Of a stretch of DNA of 64,000 bases, positions 23,779 through 33,716 are shown piece by piece. The translations under genes and the position numbers were made by a program. Below the pieces are notes generated by a model. The model was not told the origin of the DNA and did no database searches. It was given only the letters and a program-made list of their open reading frames with translations. Each line of letters begins with the position of its first letter. The stretch's first letter is position 1. The stretch spans positions 5,084,001 through 5,148,000 of the forward strand of contig NZ_CP113975.1 of assembly GCF_026870155.1 (NCBI RefSeq), in the 5' to 3' direction. This DNA comes from Flavobacterium marginilacus (GTDB lineage Bacteria > Bacteroidota > Bacteroidia > Flavobacteriales > Flavobacteriaceae).

Positions 23779-25692
23779 TTACTTTATAAATTTTAACTGC
23801 TGTGTGCTGGTATTCGTTTTTAGTTTTATCAGATAAACACCAGAAGCCCAAGAGCTGACATCCCAGCTGGACACAGCATTTGTAGTTCTTATTCTTTGAC
23901 CAGCCATGTTATAAAACTGCACTTTTTCGACAGTTATACCACTAGGAATGTCAAGTGAAAGAATATTATTGGCAGGGTTTAAAAATAACTGTGCCGTGCT
24001 CAGTTGATTTTTTTTGGAAGATATAATTGTTGTATTATCTTTGGAAATAATATTTTTTTTGGGATCAAATGTGATGCTTGTAATCGTAAAAGGTACTTTT
24101 TCGGTAAAAGTTTCCCCATTGAAAGTATTATTCAGAACCAAATCCAATTGCTGTCCTCCGCTTCCAAAAATCCTGATAGGAACGGGCATCTCAAAAAAGG
24201 AAACTGAAGCATCCGATTGTGTCTGACTGACCGTAAATCTGGCTTCACCGCTGTCTAAATTTTCAGCAGAAATGCTATAACTTGGATAGCCCTGCCCATA
24301 AACCCAGTCATTAAAAAATTCCGTCAGACTATTGCCGTAAACAGCTTCCAAATGCAATTGCAGATTCGAAGTTTTGGCATATTTATAAGCAAGATTCGGG
24401 TCTTTTAAATAATTTTTTATTCCTTGAAAAAACAAAGCATCCCCCATTTTAAAACGGAGCATGTTTAGCACCATTGCTCCTTTGTCATAGGTTAATCGGG
24501 AACTGAAAATCCTGTCAACATTAGAAAGCTCAGCATCTGTTACATATACGGATCCATTAGTTTTGGAAACTATGTTATCAATCATTTTATTTTTTTCAGA
24601 AACAAAGGCATTCTGTCCGTCAAAGTTTTCGATAACGAGGGAAGCTGCATAAACCGCAAAACCTTCATTCAGCCAAATATCATTCCAAGTACCGCAGGTG
24701 ACTTTGTTTCCAAACCATTGGTGAGCCATTTCATGAGCAATTAAATCTCTTTCAAAACTATTCATAAAAGAAACCGTAGTATGCTCCATTCCGCCTCCCC
24801 ATTCAAACTGAGCATGCCCATATTTCTCTGTATGAAAAGGATAGATTTCAAATAGGTTTTCGTAAAAATTCAAAATCAATGGCGTCTGGTCCAATTTTGT
24901 TTTTACCGATGCTAAGGTTTCGGGATAAATGTAATTGATGATGGGATACTGACTGGACGCGGTTCCTCCCTGCTGATTGTAAATACTATAATTAGTGACC
25001 GCTATAGCAACTAAATAAGCGGGAATAGGATAACCGTGATGAAAATGGGTAGTTTTGCTGGCTCCGTTAATTACGGGTGCTTCGGGCTCAACACCATTGG
25101 AAACACTGACATATTGTGAAGGTGCCGTAATGTAAACATCAACTGCATCAATTTTATCATTCAAATCCTGCTTGCAGGGCCACCAGTCGCGAGATCCATA
25201 AGGTTCTGATAAAGTATATAAAATAGGAGAACCATTGTGTGCCGCAGTAATAAATGCTTTTTCCCCTGTGGCCGGAGTTCCTGAATATCTAATTTCGACA
25301 GAAGCCGAAACTCCCGATTTTAAAATAGCAGGTAAAGTAATAATCAATTCATTATTGGCATTTTGCACAAAGGCTAGTGACACACCATTCTGAATAACAG
25401 CACTTACTGTGAGTTTATTCGTTAAATCAAAAGTCACTGAGTTAAGATCAGACAATGCCGTAAAAGTACTGGTCACAATTCCTGAAATAAAATATTTGGC
25501 CGGATCTACAGTAAATTCCAATTTTTGATAAGTAACATCATAATTTAATGTATTGGGATTAACACTCAGGTTCATCTTCTGGGCAGCTGTCTTTCGTTCA
25601 ATCTGGGCAATATCTGATGTTTGGCTTGTGCTTTTTTGAACACAGCTCAAAATCATTAAAATCTGTACAGCCAGCAAAAGACTTTTTCTCAT
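23779..25692 (-). CDS. M1-family aminopeptidase with T9SS sorting domain
   Basis: 637 aa. Signal peptide with a possible lipobox (MILSCVQ). Gluzincin features: GGMEHT exopeptidase motif, zinc site HEMAHQW (His about residue 320) followed after 18 residues by NEGF. The last 75 residues form a type IX secretion C-terminal domain (VEKVQFYNMAGQRI, then WDVSSWASGVYLIKL and QLKFIK), so the enzyme is exported through the outer membrane. It is predicted to trim peptides outside the cell. Convergent with the membrane M28 peptidase. Confidence 0.92.
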   Translation of the reverse strand: MRKSLLLAVQILMILSCVQKSTSQTSDIAQIERKTAAQKMNLSVNPNTLNYDVTYQKLEFTVDPAKYFISGIVTSTFTALSDLNSVTFDLTNKLTVSAVIQNGVSLAFVQNANNELIITLPAILKSGVSASVEIRYSGTPATGEKAFITAAHNGSPILYTLSEPYGSRDWWPCKQDLNDKIDAVDVYITAPSQYVSVSNGVEPEAPVINGASKTTHFHHGYPIPAYLVAIAVTNYSIYNQQGGTASSQYPIINYIYPETLASVKTKLDQTPLILNFYENLFEIYPFHTEKYGHAQFEWGGGMEHTTVSFMNSFERDLIAHEMAHQWFGNKVTCGTWNDIWLNEGFAVYAASLVIENFDGQNAFVSEKNKMIDNIVSKTNGSVYVTDAELSNVDRIFSSRLTYDKGAMVLNMLRFKMGDALFFQGIKNYLKDPNLAYKYAKTSNLQLHLEAVYGNSLTEFFNDWVYGQGYPSYSISAENLDSGEARFTVSQTQSDASVSFFEMPVPIRIFGSGGQQLDLVLNNTFNGETFTEKVPFTITSITFDPKKNIISKDNTTIISSKKNQLSTAQLFLNPANNILSLDIPSGITVEKVQFYNMAGQRIRTTNAVSSWDVSSWASGVYLIKLKTNTSTQQLKFIK

Positions 25693-25935
25693 TTCAATTC
25701 TATTAATGTGCCAAATATAATCATTGCTTTAGTTTTAAAGACTTAAAACCCAACCACAAAATACCATTCGTTTAACCAGCATAAAATTTGTCTTTTTTTA
25801 TAGTGTTTATCTGGTTTATGCCATCGAAAAAAGTAAGAATGAATCACTAGTTTTATTTCCTAAAATCCGCTCTAAAAGATTATATTTGAAAACCTATAAA
25901 ATTATCAAAATATTCATTTATAAATCAGCATTTTA

Positions 25936-26427
25936 ATGGAAACAATATTCAAAGAAAAACAAAAATTCACCCAATGGTGGTTATGGTTATTTTTAATCGG
26001 GCTTGGAATTTTTCAGATTTACGGCCTTTTCAGCCAGCTGATTAAAGATGTGCCTTTTGGGAACAAGCCAATGTCAGATATGGGACTGATTTTCTTTACG
26101 CTAATTCCATTCGGACTGATAGCTTTCTTCTGGTACATGAAACTGGAAACAGAAATAGACGAAAAAGAAATACGCATTACTTTTATTCCATTGACAAAAA
26201 AAACATTGAAATGGGATGAAATAAAATCTGCATCAATTATAGAATATAAGTTTGTCGGTTACGGAGTCCGGTTATTTACTTCTTATGGGACTGTTTATAA
26301 CACTAAAGGAAAAACAGGACTGGCGGTTGAATTAAACAGCGGAGAAAAAATCTTAATCGGCACACAAAAAGCTGAGGAATTGACCAAAAACATTGAAAAA
26401 CACCACAAAAATAAATTTGTAATTTAA
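25936..26427 (+). CDS. membrane protein with PH-like domain
   Basis: 163 aa. Two membrane helices (about residues 14-34 and 50-69) are followed by a small cytoplasmic beta domain, EIDEKEIRITFIPLTKKTLK, WDEIKSASIIEYKFVGYGVR, then GLAVELNSGEKILIGTQKAEE, the usual strand order of bacterial PH-like membrane proteins. No precise family. Stands alone, with no operon partner on the plus strand. Confidence 0.7.
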   Translation: METIFKEKQKFTQWWLWLFLIGLGIFQIYGLFSQLIKDVPFGNKPMSDMGLIFFTLIPFGLIAFFWYMKLETEIDEKEIRITFIPLTKKTLKWDEIKSASIIEYKFVGYGVRLFTSYGTVYNTKGKTGLAVELNSGEKILIGTQKAEELTKNIEKHHKNKFVI

Positions 26428-26711
26428 ACAGGTTTACAAAACCGATCACAGCGTTTTGAATTATGGTAAGAATAATCAATTTTAAAAATTATATAACAGT
26501 CTCCAAACCCTCTAAAACTAATTTAGCTATTATTAATTTAAAAATTGATAATATAACATAACTTCAGGAGATTATGACTCTACAGTCAGTCCTTGTGCAG
26601 TAACAACTCTGTCAGAAACTTATTCCAGAGGAAACAGTAAAATAACAATTATATACATCAGATAATTGATTTTCTGATGTTAAATACTGCTGCTTTTGGG
26701 AAGCAGCATGA
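26428..26711. other. intergenic, no gene seen
   Basis: AT-rich. It contains two small hairpins (ACATCAGATAATTGATTTTCTGATGT and TGCTGCTTTTGGGAAGCAGCA) and a closed 30-codon frame with no start (26550-26665) that might be a decayed gene end; nothing supports it further. Confidence 0.4.
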
Positions 26712-26749
26712 AACGGAAATGACTTTTAAAGCTATTTCCGTTTTTTTAT
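26712..26749. terminator. rho-independent terminator
   Basis: ACGGAAATGACTTT ... AAAGCTATTTCCGT stem followed by eight T; on the plus strand it would end transcription coming from 25936 or from the hairpin region. Confidence 0.75.
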
Positions 26750-26774
26750 AAATTGATAATCAAAAGCGCTTTAC

Positions 26775-27659
26775 TTAAAATAATTTTTCAAATTCAGCCG
26801 GCATTTTATTTATCGGTTTTATTTTAATGTCCTTGTAATAAACCTCAGCAGCTTCACTCTGCAGCTGTATTTTGCCTTCTATTAGAGGCTGAAATTCCTT
26901 GCCGTCATAATAACGGGAATTTTGCAAAACCATTACCACTTTACCATTAATTATATGAAGGCTTTTACCCTCAAAACAAACTAATTCAATTTCTGTCCAG
27001 CCGTTATTAGGTGTTTCGGCTCTCATTTTTCGCATGCAGAAACCAGTGTTATTTGTGTGGGTGCCAAATGATATAAAATTTTGACTTTCGTCAGCAACAG
27101 CACTCATTGTCCCTTCTGGAAGATACGCTCTGATGTCAATGGCAGCATTGGCAATGTTCCAATAATCTCCAAAATGTCCTTCCATAACCTGAAACTCCTG
27201 CGCCAGCATCCAGGCACGCCAGTAATCTACCCCTGCTTCGCCTTGAGAGTGATAAAGTACGCCTGCATCCATAAGTTTGTCTGCTCTAGGCTCCCATTTT
27301 TTGGTTCCAAACTTTACTTTTAGCTTTAATCGATAGTTTTTAAATTTTTCTTTGGTAAAAACACAGCCATAATATTCCCCCGAAACTTTCAGCACCGGCT
27401 CATTGTTTTCCTGAATTACCGTAAACATATTATTTACATTTTTGTTATAGCCAATTGGCAGGATTTCCTTTCCGTCAGCATCCGTTGGAATTTTTCCAGA
27501 ATATCCATTTTGATGTTTATAACTCAGGTACATTTCCCATTTACTCAAATTATTATCTAATAAATTTATCCAGTCCTCATCTTTGGAATGACTTCCTTTT
27601 GTTAAAGAAGTTAAGCTGAAAAGAAGCCCAAGCAATAATAATAAAGAAGTTTTTTTCAT
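26775..27659 (-). CDS. secreted 3-keto-disaccharide hydrolase domain (DUF1080) protein
   Basis: 294 aa with a signal peptide (LLLLLGLLFSLTSLTKG). The DUF1080/3-keto-disaccharide hydrolase fold (a concanavalin-like beta sandwich) covers most of it: WINLLDNNLSKWEMYLS, then GEYYGCVFTKEKFKNYRLKL, DAGVLYHSQGEAG, FQVMEGHFGDYW, and the ending GKIQLQSEAAEVYYKDIKIK. Family members act on oxidised disaccharides or bind glycans in the periplasm. Not in a visible carbohydrate locus. Confidence 0.85.
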   Translation of the reverse strand: MKKTSLLLLLGLLFSLTSLTKGSHSKDEDWINLLDNNLSKWEMYLSYKHQNGYSGKIPTDADGKEILPIGYNKNVNNMFTVIQENNEPVLKVSGEYYGCVFTKEKFKNYRLKLKVKFGTKKWEPRADKLMDAGVLYHSQGEAGVDYWRAWMLAQEFQVMEGHFGDYWNIANAAIDIRAYLPEGTMSAVADESQNFISFGTHTNNTGFCMRKMRAETPNNGWTEIELVCFEGKSLHIINGKVVMVLQNSRYYDGKEFQPLIEGKIQLQSEAAEVYYKDIKIKPINKMPAEFEKLF

Positions 27660-27867
27660 AAGGTCTCTGTTGGTTATTTAAATAGCAGTTAATATAACAA
27701 AACTAATGATTTTATTAAAGATGCAGTTTTATACCTTATTAAAAAATAAGATTTTTCTTTTATTTTATCTAATAAATATTTTTTATTTGATAAAAAACAA
27801 AATCAGTTATGCATTGGCAATATTATTTGATGCAATTTTGCAGCTCATTATATAAATATTAATTCAC

Positions 27868-28407
27868 ATGGAATTCGGCAGAATCATTATTTCGGAAACC
27901 GCATCAAACAGCGAAAATCCTCAAGACATCATCAATTCTAATATTTCGGTAATCAATTTAATGCGCGAAGAAAAAGTAGATGATGATTTGATTCACGAAG
28001 ATGCCTTGATGAGTTATTATCTGGATTATTACGTTTCCCAATACACTGAAGGAAATTTTGCCCAATTTGTATATAATTCGCGCTGGAACAATGAATTAAA
28101 CGAACTTATCGAAGAAGGACTTCAATTACTTGGTGCCGAAAAGCATTTAGAACTGTTCCAGCAGCAATGCAAGAAAGTAAAACTGATGAGCAGTGTCAAA
28201 AGGGAAAAATTCTTCAAAAGCAGACTCGAAGGTGTAAACCCACTTAGAGATTTATTGAATAATGATACTTTTTTTGAAATAGAAGAAAACCTGATAGAAC
28301 TAAATGCTAATTTCTTGAAATCACATCCAGACACAGAAATACTTTCCGTAGACGAAATGTTTACTGTTCTGGAAGAATTCATAGGACACGAGATCAAAAG
28401 AGAATAG
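27868..28407 (+). CDS. DMP19-family-like protein
   Basis: 179 aa, soluble, acidic and helical. The central section DALMSYYLDYYVSQYTEGNF, AQFVYNSRWNNELNELIEEG and LQLLGAEKHLELFQQ follows the DMP19/DUF4375 pattern (Y-x-D-Y-x-V-x-Q-x-x-x-G-G-F ... GL..lGA..h). A family member studied in Neisseria mimics DNA, but the function here is not known. A lone gene convergent with the rhodanese gene. Confidence 0.65.
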   Translation: MEFGRIIISETASNSENPQDIINSNISVINLMREEKVDDDLIHEDALMSYYLDYYVSQYTEGNFAQFVYNSRWNNELNELIEEGLQLLGAEKHLELFQQQCKKVKLMSSVKREKFFKSRLEGVNPLRDLLNNDTFFEIEENLIELNANFLKSHPDTEILSVDEMFTVLEEFIGHEIKRE

Positions 28408-28430
28408 CCTTCTGCTCAATAATTTTCATT

Positions 28431-28826
28431 TTAACAAGCACATTCAATTTTCAGTCCGCCTTTGTTTCCGCTGGTTCCTTCAGTTGCATAACCATCAAAC
28501 TTCCACCATTCGATTCCGCCGATTAGTTCTTTAACCTTGAATCCTAATCTGGCCATATTCAGTGCGCCTTTGGTCGAAGCATTGCAGCCTATTCCGTCGC
28601 AATAGGTTACATACAAAACTTCTCTGTCCAAATGGGCTGTTGTTTCTGCATTCATTTCGCGGTGCGGCATATTAATTGCGTTTGGAATATGCTCTGCCTC
28701 AAACCCAAATGCTTTTCGGGCATCGAGTGCGATTACTTTTTCGCCATTGTTCAAAGCGTCAAACAAATCGGATGGATCCATCTCAAAGGCTAATTTGTTT
28801 TCATAAAATTTTATCTGCTCTTCCAT
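28431..28826 (-). CDS. rhodanese-like domain protein
   Basis: 131 aa, a single rhodanese domain: SDLFDALNNGEKVIALDARK, then HIPNAINMPHREM and the active loop YCDGIGCNASTKGA (catalytic Cys about residue 93). Ends with GGIEWWKFDGYATEG and a CAC tail. Cytoplasmic; likely handles sulfane sulfur. Upstream, divergent with the LysR-type gene at 28972, suggesting possible control by it. Confidence 0.88.
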   Translation of the reverse strand: MEEQIKFYENKLAFEMDPSDLFDALNNGEKVIALDARKAFGFEAEHIPNAINMPHREMNAETTAHLDREVLYVTYCDGIGCNASTKGALNMARLGFKVKELIGGIEWWKFDGYATEGTSGNKGGLKIECAC

Positions 28827-28971
28827 TTATATAATTTTTTAGATTGGTTAATACTCCAAAATTAAAGTAACTGTTTTTCAAATACTAACGAAAAGAATTC
28901 ATTCATTGCATTAATTCTTTTCATATAAATCCATGCAGATTTTTTGTTCCTTTGTAAAAACAATTCTTTAA

Positions 28972-29862
28972 ATGGAAATCAGACATCTCAAATTGATAAA
29001 GGCAATTGTCGAAGAAGGGAGCATCACAAAAGCGATTGACAAACTGCATTTGACACAATCTGCCTTGAGTCATCAGCTCAAGGAAGCCGAATATCAATTG
29101 GGTACCAAATTGTTTTTAAGAACGAATAAAAAACTGATTCCGACCAAAGCCGGCGAGAAAGTGTATGGAATAGCCAATGAAATCCTAGACAAACTTTCGG
29201 AAACGGAACTTCAAATCAAGGAAATGGTTTTTGGAGAATTTGGCGAAATCCGCATCAGTACCGAATGTTTTTCCAGTTACCATTGGCTGCCTTCAGTTAT
29301 AAAGCAGTTTCATGATTTATATCCAAATATTGAATTGAAAATCGTTACCGAAGCCACTCATTATCCATTGCAGAAACTATTGGATAATGTAATCGACATC
29401 GGAATTGTCAGTGACCAGATCAAAGACGGCAGAATAAAATATATAGAACTTTTTCAGGATGAAGTGATGATGGCCGTTTCCGAAAATCATCCGTGGGTCA
29501 ATAAAAAATATGTGACTCCCGAAGATTTTGCCAATGAACATTTAATCATTCATTCTCTTCCGCTGGAAACCGTTACCGTGCATCAGATGTTTTTGGCTCC
29601 AGCCAAAATAACACCAAAAAAAATAACGCCGCTGCCACTCACCGAAGCCTCAATAGAAATGGTCAAAGCCAATATGGGTGTGATGTCGATGGCAAAATGG
29701 GCGTTACAGCCGTATTTAAAAAATGGCGCTGTCAAAGCCATAAAAATTGGCAAAAATGGGCTGAAAAGAAAACATTTCATCGCCATCAGAGCAGAAAAAC
29801 AATATCCAGACTATTTCAGCCAGTTTATTGGCTTTTTACTAAACGAAATCAATCTTCAATGA
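28972..29862 (+). CDS. LysR-family transcriptional regulator, MetR-like
   Basis: 296 aa. N-terminal winged helix (MEIRHLKLIKAIVEEGSITK, then LHLTQSALSHQLKEAEYQLG) and a LysR substrate-binding domain. The segment STECFSSYHWLPSVIKQFHD is characteristic of MetR-like proteins, which respond to homocysteine and control methionine genes; this specificity is inferred. Stop overlaps the next gene's start (ATGA). Divergent from the rhodanese gene. Confidence 0.88.
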   Translation: MEIRHLKLIKAIVEEGSITKAIDKLHLTQSALSHQLKEAEYQLGTKLFLRTNKKLIPTKAGEKVYGIANEILDKLSETELQIKEMVFGEFGEIRISTECFSSYHWLPSVIKQFHDLYPNIELKIVTEATHYPLQKLLDNVIDIGIVSDQIKDGRIKYIELFQDEVMMAVSENHPWVNKKYVTPEDFANEHLIIHSLPLETVTVHQMFLAPAKITPKKITPLPLTEASIEMVKANMGVMSMAKWALQPYLKNGAVKAIKIGKNGLKRKHFIAIRAEKQYPDYFSQFIGFLLNEINLQ

Positions 29863-30308
29863 ACTTTCTGATACGAAACTGCCAGCCGGACGATGTAAGC
29901 ATTTTAATTGATTTGTGCCAAAAACATGCTACATATGAAAAAACTTCCTTCGAACCGATTGGAAAAGAAGACAAACTTCAAAAGGCTTTGTTTGGCGAAA
30001 ACCCAAAATTATCCTGTCTGATTGCAGAAGTCAATGAAAAAATAGCTGGCTATACGAGTTATACTTTTGATTTTTCAACCTGGGACGCGGCCACTTTTAT
30101 GTACATGGATTGTCTGTATCTGGAAGAAGATGTACGCGGTTTTGGCATTGGCGAAGCCTTGATTGAAAAATTAAAGCAGATTGCTGCAGACAAAAACTGC
30201 ATCAATATACAATGGCAGACTCCTGAATTCAACGAAAGAGCCATTAAATTTTACCGCCGCATCGGCGCGACAGGAAAAGACAAAGTGCGGTTTTTTCTGG
30301 ATTTATAA
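29859..30308 (+). CDS. GNAT-family N-acetyltransferase
   Basis: 149 aa from ATG 29859, which overlaps the LysR stop by 4 nt; longer upstream extensions lie inside the LysR gene. GNAT fold: IRNCQPDDVSILIDLCQKHA, AGYTSYTFDFSTWDAATFMY, acetyl-CoA loop LYLEEDVRGFGIGEALIEKL (Arg/Gly-x-G-x-G/A) and the terminal NERAIKFYRRIGA. The substrate (amine) is unknown. Co-translated with the LysR regulator. Confidence 0.88.
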   Translation: MNFLIRNCQPDDVSILIDLCQKHATYEKTSFEPIGKEDKLQKALFGENPKLSCLIAEVNEKIAGYTSYTFDFSTWDAATFMYMDCLYLEEDVRGFGIGEALIEKLKQIAADKNCINIQWQTPEFNERAIKFYRRIGATGKDKVRFFLDL

Positions 30309-30376
30309 CAAAGACCTAACAGGTTTTAAAAACAAATATTCGAAAGATATGAATTAATCTAATTCGCTAGGTTTTA

Positions 30377-30496
30377 CACACAGTTTGTCATTCCGAGGAA
30401 CGAGGAATCTCCGTTAGAAGCTCAACAAAGATTGAGGATTTTGATTGCGGAATTACTTGTGAAGATTCCTCGTTCCTCGGAATGACAAACTGTGTG
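30377..30496. repeat. 34-bp perfect inverted repeat element
   Basis: CACACAGTTTGTCATTCCGA... (30377-30410) is exactly complementary to 30463-30496, with a 52-nt centre. It lies in the gap between the GNAT gene and the SDR gene and could form a very stable hairpin; looks like a mobile palindromic element rather than a terminator, as it lacks a T run. Confidence 0.75.
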
Positions 30497-30534
30497 TCCA
30501 ATATGATAATCCTTGATTTAAATAAAAAAACAAA

Positions 30535-31359
30535 ATGAAACAAATAAGCATATTAGGCTGTGGCTGGCTGGGTCTGCCTTTGGCGAAAACATTATTGACA
30601 AATGGGTTTTACGTGAAAGGTTCGACCACGTCCGAAAGTAAACTTCCTATATTAAAATCGTTGGGAATTGAAGCTTTTTTAATTTCGCTTGACAGCAAAA
30701 ACATAAACGGTGCCGTCGAAAATTTTCTCAACGGAAGCGAGACTTTAATTGTCAATATTCCGCCTCAATTGAGAGGAAAAAACAATGATTCTTCGACTGT
30801 GGAAGAAAAGGTATTTGTCGAAAAAATAAAGAATCTGATTTCATTTCTTGAAAACTCTGCTGTAAAAAATGTCCTCTTTGTGAGTTCAACTTCAGTTTAT
30901 GGTGTAGCCAATGGAAGAATCACCGAAGAAACCCATCCAAAACCAGATACTGAAAGCGGAAAACAATTACTGGAAGCAGAAACGCTGCTGCAGAACAATC
31001 TCAGTTTCAAAACCACCATTCTGCGTTTTGGCGGACTCATTGGCGAAGACCGGAATCCTATTAAATTTTTGGCTGGAAAAGAAAATCTGGAGAATCCGGA
31101 TTCCTGTATTAATTTTATTCATCAGGAAGACTGCATTGGGATAATCCTAAAAATAATTACTGCCGGTTCCTGGAACGAAATCTACAACGGAGTAAGTCCT
31201 TTTCATCCCACAAGAGAGAAATATTATACTGAAAAAGCTTCCGGACTGAACTTATCTCCGCCTAAATTTGACCACACTAAACCTTCGGCTGGTAAACTGA
31301 TTTCAGGCGAAAAAATCGAAAAAATTTTGGAATATCAATTTATAAAACCAAATTTATAA
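30535..31359 (+). CDS. NAD(P)-dependent SDR/epimerase-like protein
   Basis: 274 aa. Rossmann N-terminus with glycine motif ISILGCGWLGLPLAK (residues 4-18); the strand end VKNVLFVSSTSVYGVANGRI carries the SDR Ser/Tyr-type region, and LRFGGLIGEDRNPIKFLAGK continues as in YeeZ-like extended SDRs. Cytoplasmic. Substrate unknown. Its stop lies 14 nt before the stop of the convergent hybrid kinase gene. Confidence 0.82.
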   Translation: MKQISILGCGWLGLPLAKTLLTNGFYVKGSTTSESKLPILKSLGIEAFLISLDSKNINGAVENFLNGSETLIVNIPPQLRGKNNDSSTVEEKVFVEKIKNLISFLENSAVKNVLFVSSTSVYGVANGRITEETHPKPDTESGKQLLEAETLLQNNLSFKTTILRFGGLIGEDRNPIKFLAGKENLENPDSCINFIHQEDCIGIILKIITAGSWNEIYNGVSPFHPTREKYYTEKASGLNLSPPKFDHTKPSAGKLISGEKIEKILEYQFIKPNL

Positions 31360-31373
31360 ATAGAAAACTAAAA

Positions 31374-33716
31374 TTAGTTAAGCTCTCGCTGCTTCCCAAA
31401 ATGGCTTTGCAGCAGTCTTGACAATTCTTCCTTTTTAATTGGTTTAGAAATGTAACCGTCACATCCTGCTTTTATTGTTTTCTCTTTATCCCCTTCCAGC
31501 GCAAAAGCTGTCTGGGCAACAATAATTACTTTTTTATTGAATTTTCTGATTTCCTTTGTAGCTTCATATCCATTCATCTGCGGCATCTGCATGTCCATCA
31601 GAATTAAATCAATATCAGGATTATTACGGCAGATTTTTACCGCTTCAACTCCTGTTTTTGCTGTTATAATTTCTTTTCCAAATGGATTTAAAACCTTTAA
31701 AATTAACAGCCTGGATATTTTATCATCCTCAGCAATAAGTATTTTCAGTTTTGCAATCTCACTATAGAATTGACAGGCCGGCATATTGATTTCTGTACAG
31801 TAGTTTTCTTCCAACTTCACCATGCTTGGAATTGTAAAATAAAATATAGATCCTTTTTCCGGCTCGCTTTCTACCCAGATTTTACCGCCGAGCAATTCTA
31901 CATAAGCCTTTGCTATAGACAAACCCAAACCAGCTCCCTGACGTGCCATTTTATCATTGAAATCAGCTTGAATAAAACGTTCAAATATAGCATTATGCCT
32001 GTCTTTTGGAATTCCTATTCCAGTATCTTTTACAAAAAATTCAATATGATCATCCTTTTCTGTATATCCAAATTCTATAATTCCTTTGATAGTAAACTTG
32101 ATGGCATTTTTAACCAGATTGATAAGAATGGCATATAGTTTTTCGCGGTCAGTCCTAATTATAGTTTCATCCCCGTCCGGAGGCGTTTTAAGAAGAAGAA
32201 GCACTCCTTTCTCCTGTGTTTCGGGCTTAAAAAAAGTATGTATGTACTGGAGCAGTTCATCAATATTTGTCGCTGAAAAAACAGCGTTCATCTGCCCGGC
32301 CTCAATTTTTGAAATATCGACAATATCATTGATAATATTGAGCAGACGGGTACCGCTCTTTTCGATAATTTCAAGGTAATTCTTTTGTTCTTCACTGCTT
32401 AGATCAGCTTCTTTCAATAATTCGGCAAACCCCATTATTCCATTCATCGGAGTTCTGATCTCATGACTCATATTGGCGAGAAAAGCAGATTTTAACTGGT
32501 CGCTTTCTTCTGCTTTTATTTTAGCTTTCTGCAGTTCACTGATGGCTTCTTTTAGTTTTTCCTTAGATGAAATTAATTTTTTATAATTTTTTTTGAGCGA
32601 ATTATTTATCCGCTCATACTCTTTGTTTTTAACCGAAAGATCCTGACTTAAACGCCATGCAATGATTTTTGCACGCCGTTTGGTTATTAATAAGGAATAA
32701 GATAATGCAAATAACAGCAGACTTATTACGATGCCGCCAATTGCTGCCACTAGTGTTTTACCCGAAAAGAAAAAGGAGCTTCCAATTGGCTGGGAAAATA
32801 CCAAAGTCCATTTTTTATTATTAAACAAAACTGGAAGTATTCGCGTTCTAATCTTGGTATCGCTGCTTTTTATACTGTTTTCATGGTTATCGAACAATAG
32901 TGTTTTTTGTGAGAGGAATTCGCCGTCATAAATTTTCAAATGAATATTTTTGTCACCGTCTAACTTCCATTCCTCTAAAATACTTTTCATTAAATCATCC
33001 ATCCGAAAAGGGCTGAAAACCCATCCCAATATAGCCGAACGCCTTTCTGCTATTGTATTTATTAGCGTATTTTTATAAACAGGAACGTAGATTAATGTCC
33101 CTGCCTGAACATTTTTTTTAGTTTCCTGGCGCAGCACTACTTTTCCTGACAGAACCGGCATATTATAATCCCGGGCTTTTTCCATCGCTTTGCGTCTGAC
33201 TGATTCTGAAAACATATCGAAACCCAGAGCCCGGGCATTTCTTTCATTATATGGCTCAAGATAAATGATCGAAGTGTAAACTGCTCTGTCTCCCGCAGGA
33301 TAAACTGTGTATTTTGAAAATCCTTCTTTCTGAATATTCTGAATGTGTTTTTTTAACTGCTCTTTTTTTACGATAGCTGCATATCCAAAACCCTGGACTC
33401 CTTTAAAATTTTCATTCACTGTTGAAAATTTATTGAATTGCTCCCACTCTTTCCGAGTGACTAATTGGGAAGCTTCAAAAAAAGAAGAAGCATTAAGGAG
33501 AAATTGTACATGCAGATTGATTCGGAGGAAAATCTTTGTTTTAACCTCATTACATGCCAGAACAAACTCTTTTTGAGACTGAGATTCATCATCCTGGCTT
33601 ACATAATGGGAAACACCAAAAGTTATTATAAGTCCAACAAATAGAATTACAAAAGAATTCCACAAAGGGTTGTGATTTTTTGCAGCGCTATTTTTTATAT
33701 GTCTTACATTTGGCAT
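31374..33716 (-). CDS. CHASE-domain hybrid sensor histidine kinase
   Basis: 780 aa. N-terminal membrane helix (about 18-38), a periplasmic CHASE domain (FKGVQGFGYAAIVKKEQLKK, AGDRAVYTSIIYLEPYNERN), second helix near 320-345, a coiled coil, HisKA with SHEIRTPMNGIMGFAELL (phospho-His about residue 418), HATPase (GTGIGIPKDRHN-type N and G boxes, GAGLGLSIAKAYVELLGG), and a C-terminal receiver with phospho-acceptor in LILMDMQMPQMNG (about residue 705). CHASE domains bind small extracellular ligands. The output partner is not in the window. Confidence 0.9.
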   Translation of the reverse strand: MPNVRHIKNSAAKNHNPLWNSFVILFVGLIITFGVSHYVSQDDESQSQKEFVLACNEVKTKIFLRINLHVQFLLNASSFFEASQLVTRKEWEQFNKFSTVNENFKGVQGFGYAAIVKKEQLKKHIQNIQKEGFSKYTVYPAGDRAVYTSIIYLEPYNERNARALGFDMFSESVRRKAMEKARDYNMPVLSGKVVLRQETKKNVQAGTLIYVPVYKNTLINTIAERRSAILGWVFSPFRMDDLMKSILEEWKLDGDKNIHLKIYDGEFLSQKTLLFDNHENSIKSSDTKIRTRILPVLFNNKKWTLVFSQPIGSSFFFSGKTLVAAIGGIVISLLLFALSYSLLITKRRAKIIAWRLSQDLSVKNKEYERINNSLKKNYKKLISSKEKLKEAISELQKAKIKAEESDQLKSAFLANMSHEIRTPMNGIMGFAELLKEADLSSEEQKNYLEIIEKSGTRLLNIINDIVDISKIEAGQMNAVFSATNIDELLQYIHTFFKPETQEKGVLLLLKTPPDGDETIIRTDREKLYAILINLVKNAIKFTIKGIIEFGYTEKDDHIEFFVKDTGIGIPKDRHNAIFERFIQADFNDKMARQGAGLGLSIAKAYVELLGGKIWVESEPEKGSIFYFTIPSMVKLEENYCTEINMPACQFYSEIAKLKILIAEDDKISRLLILKVLNPFGKEIITAKTGVEAVKICRNNPDIDLILMDMQMPQMNGYEATKEIRKFNKKVIIVAQTAFALEGDKEKTIKAGCDGYISKPIKKEELSRLLQSHFGKQRELN

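Noticed and set aside
26550-26665. Closed 30-codon frame ending with KITIIYIR
   Set aside because: No start codon, no upstream continuation, and no recognisable domain; could be a decayed gene end but this cannot be supported.
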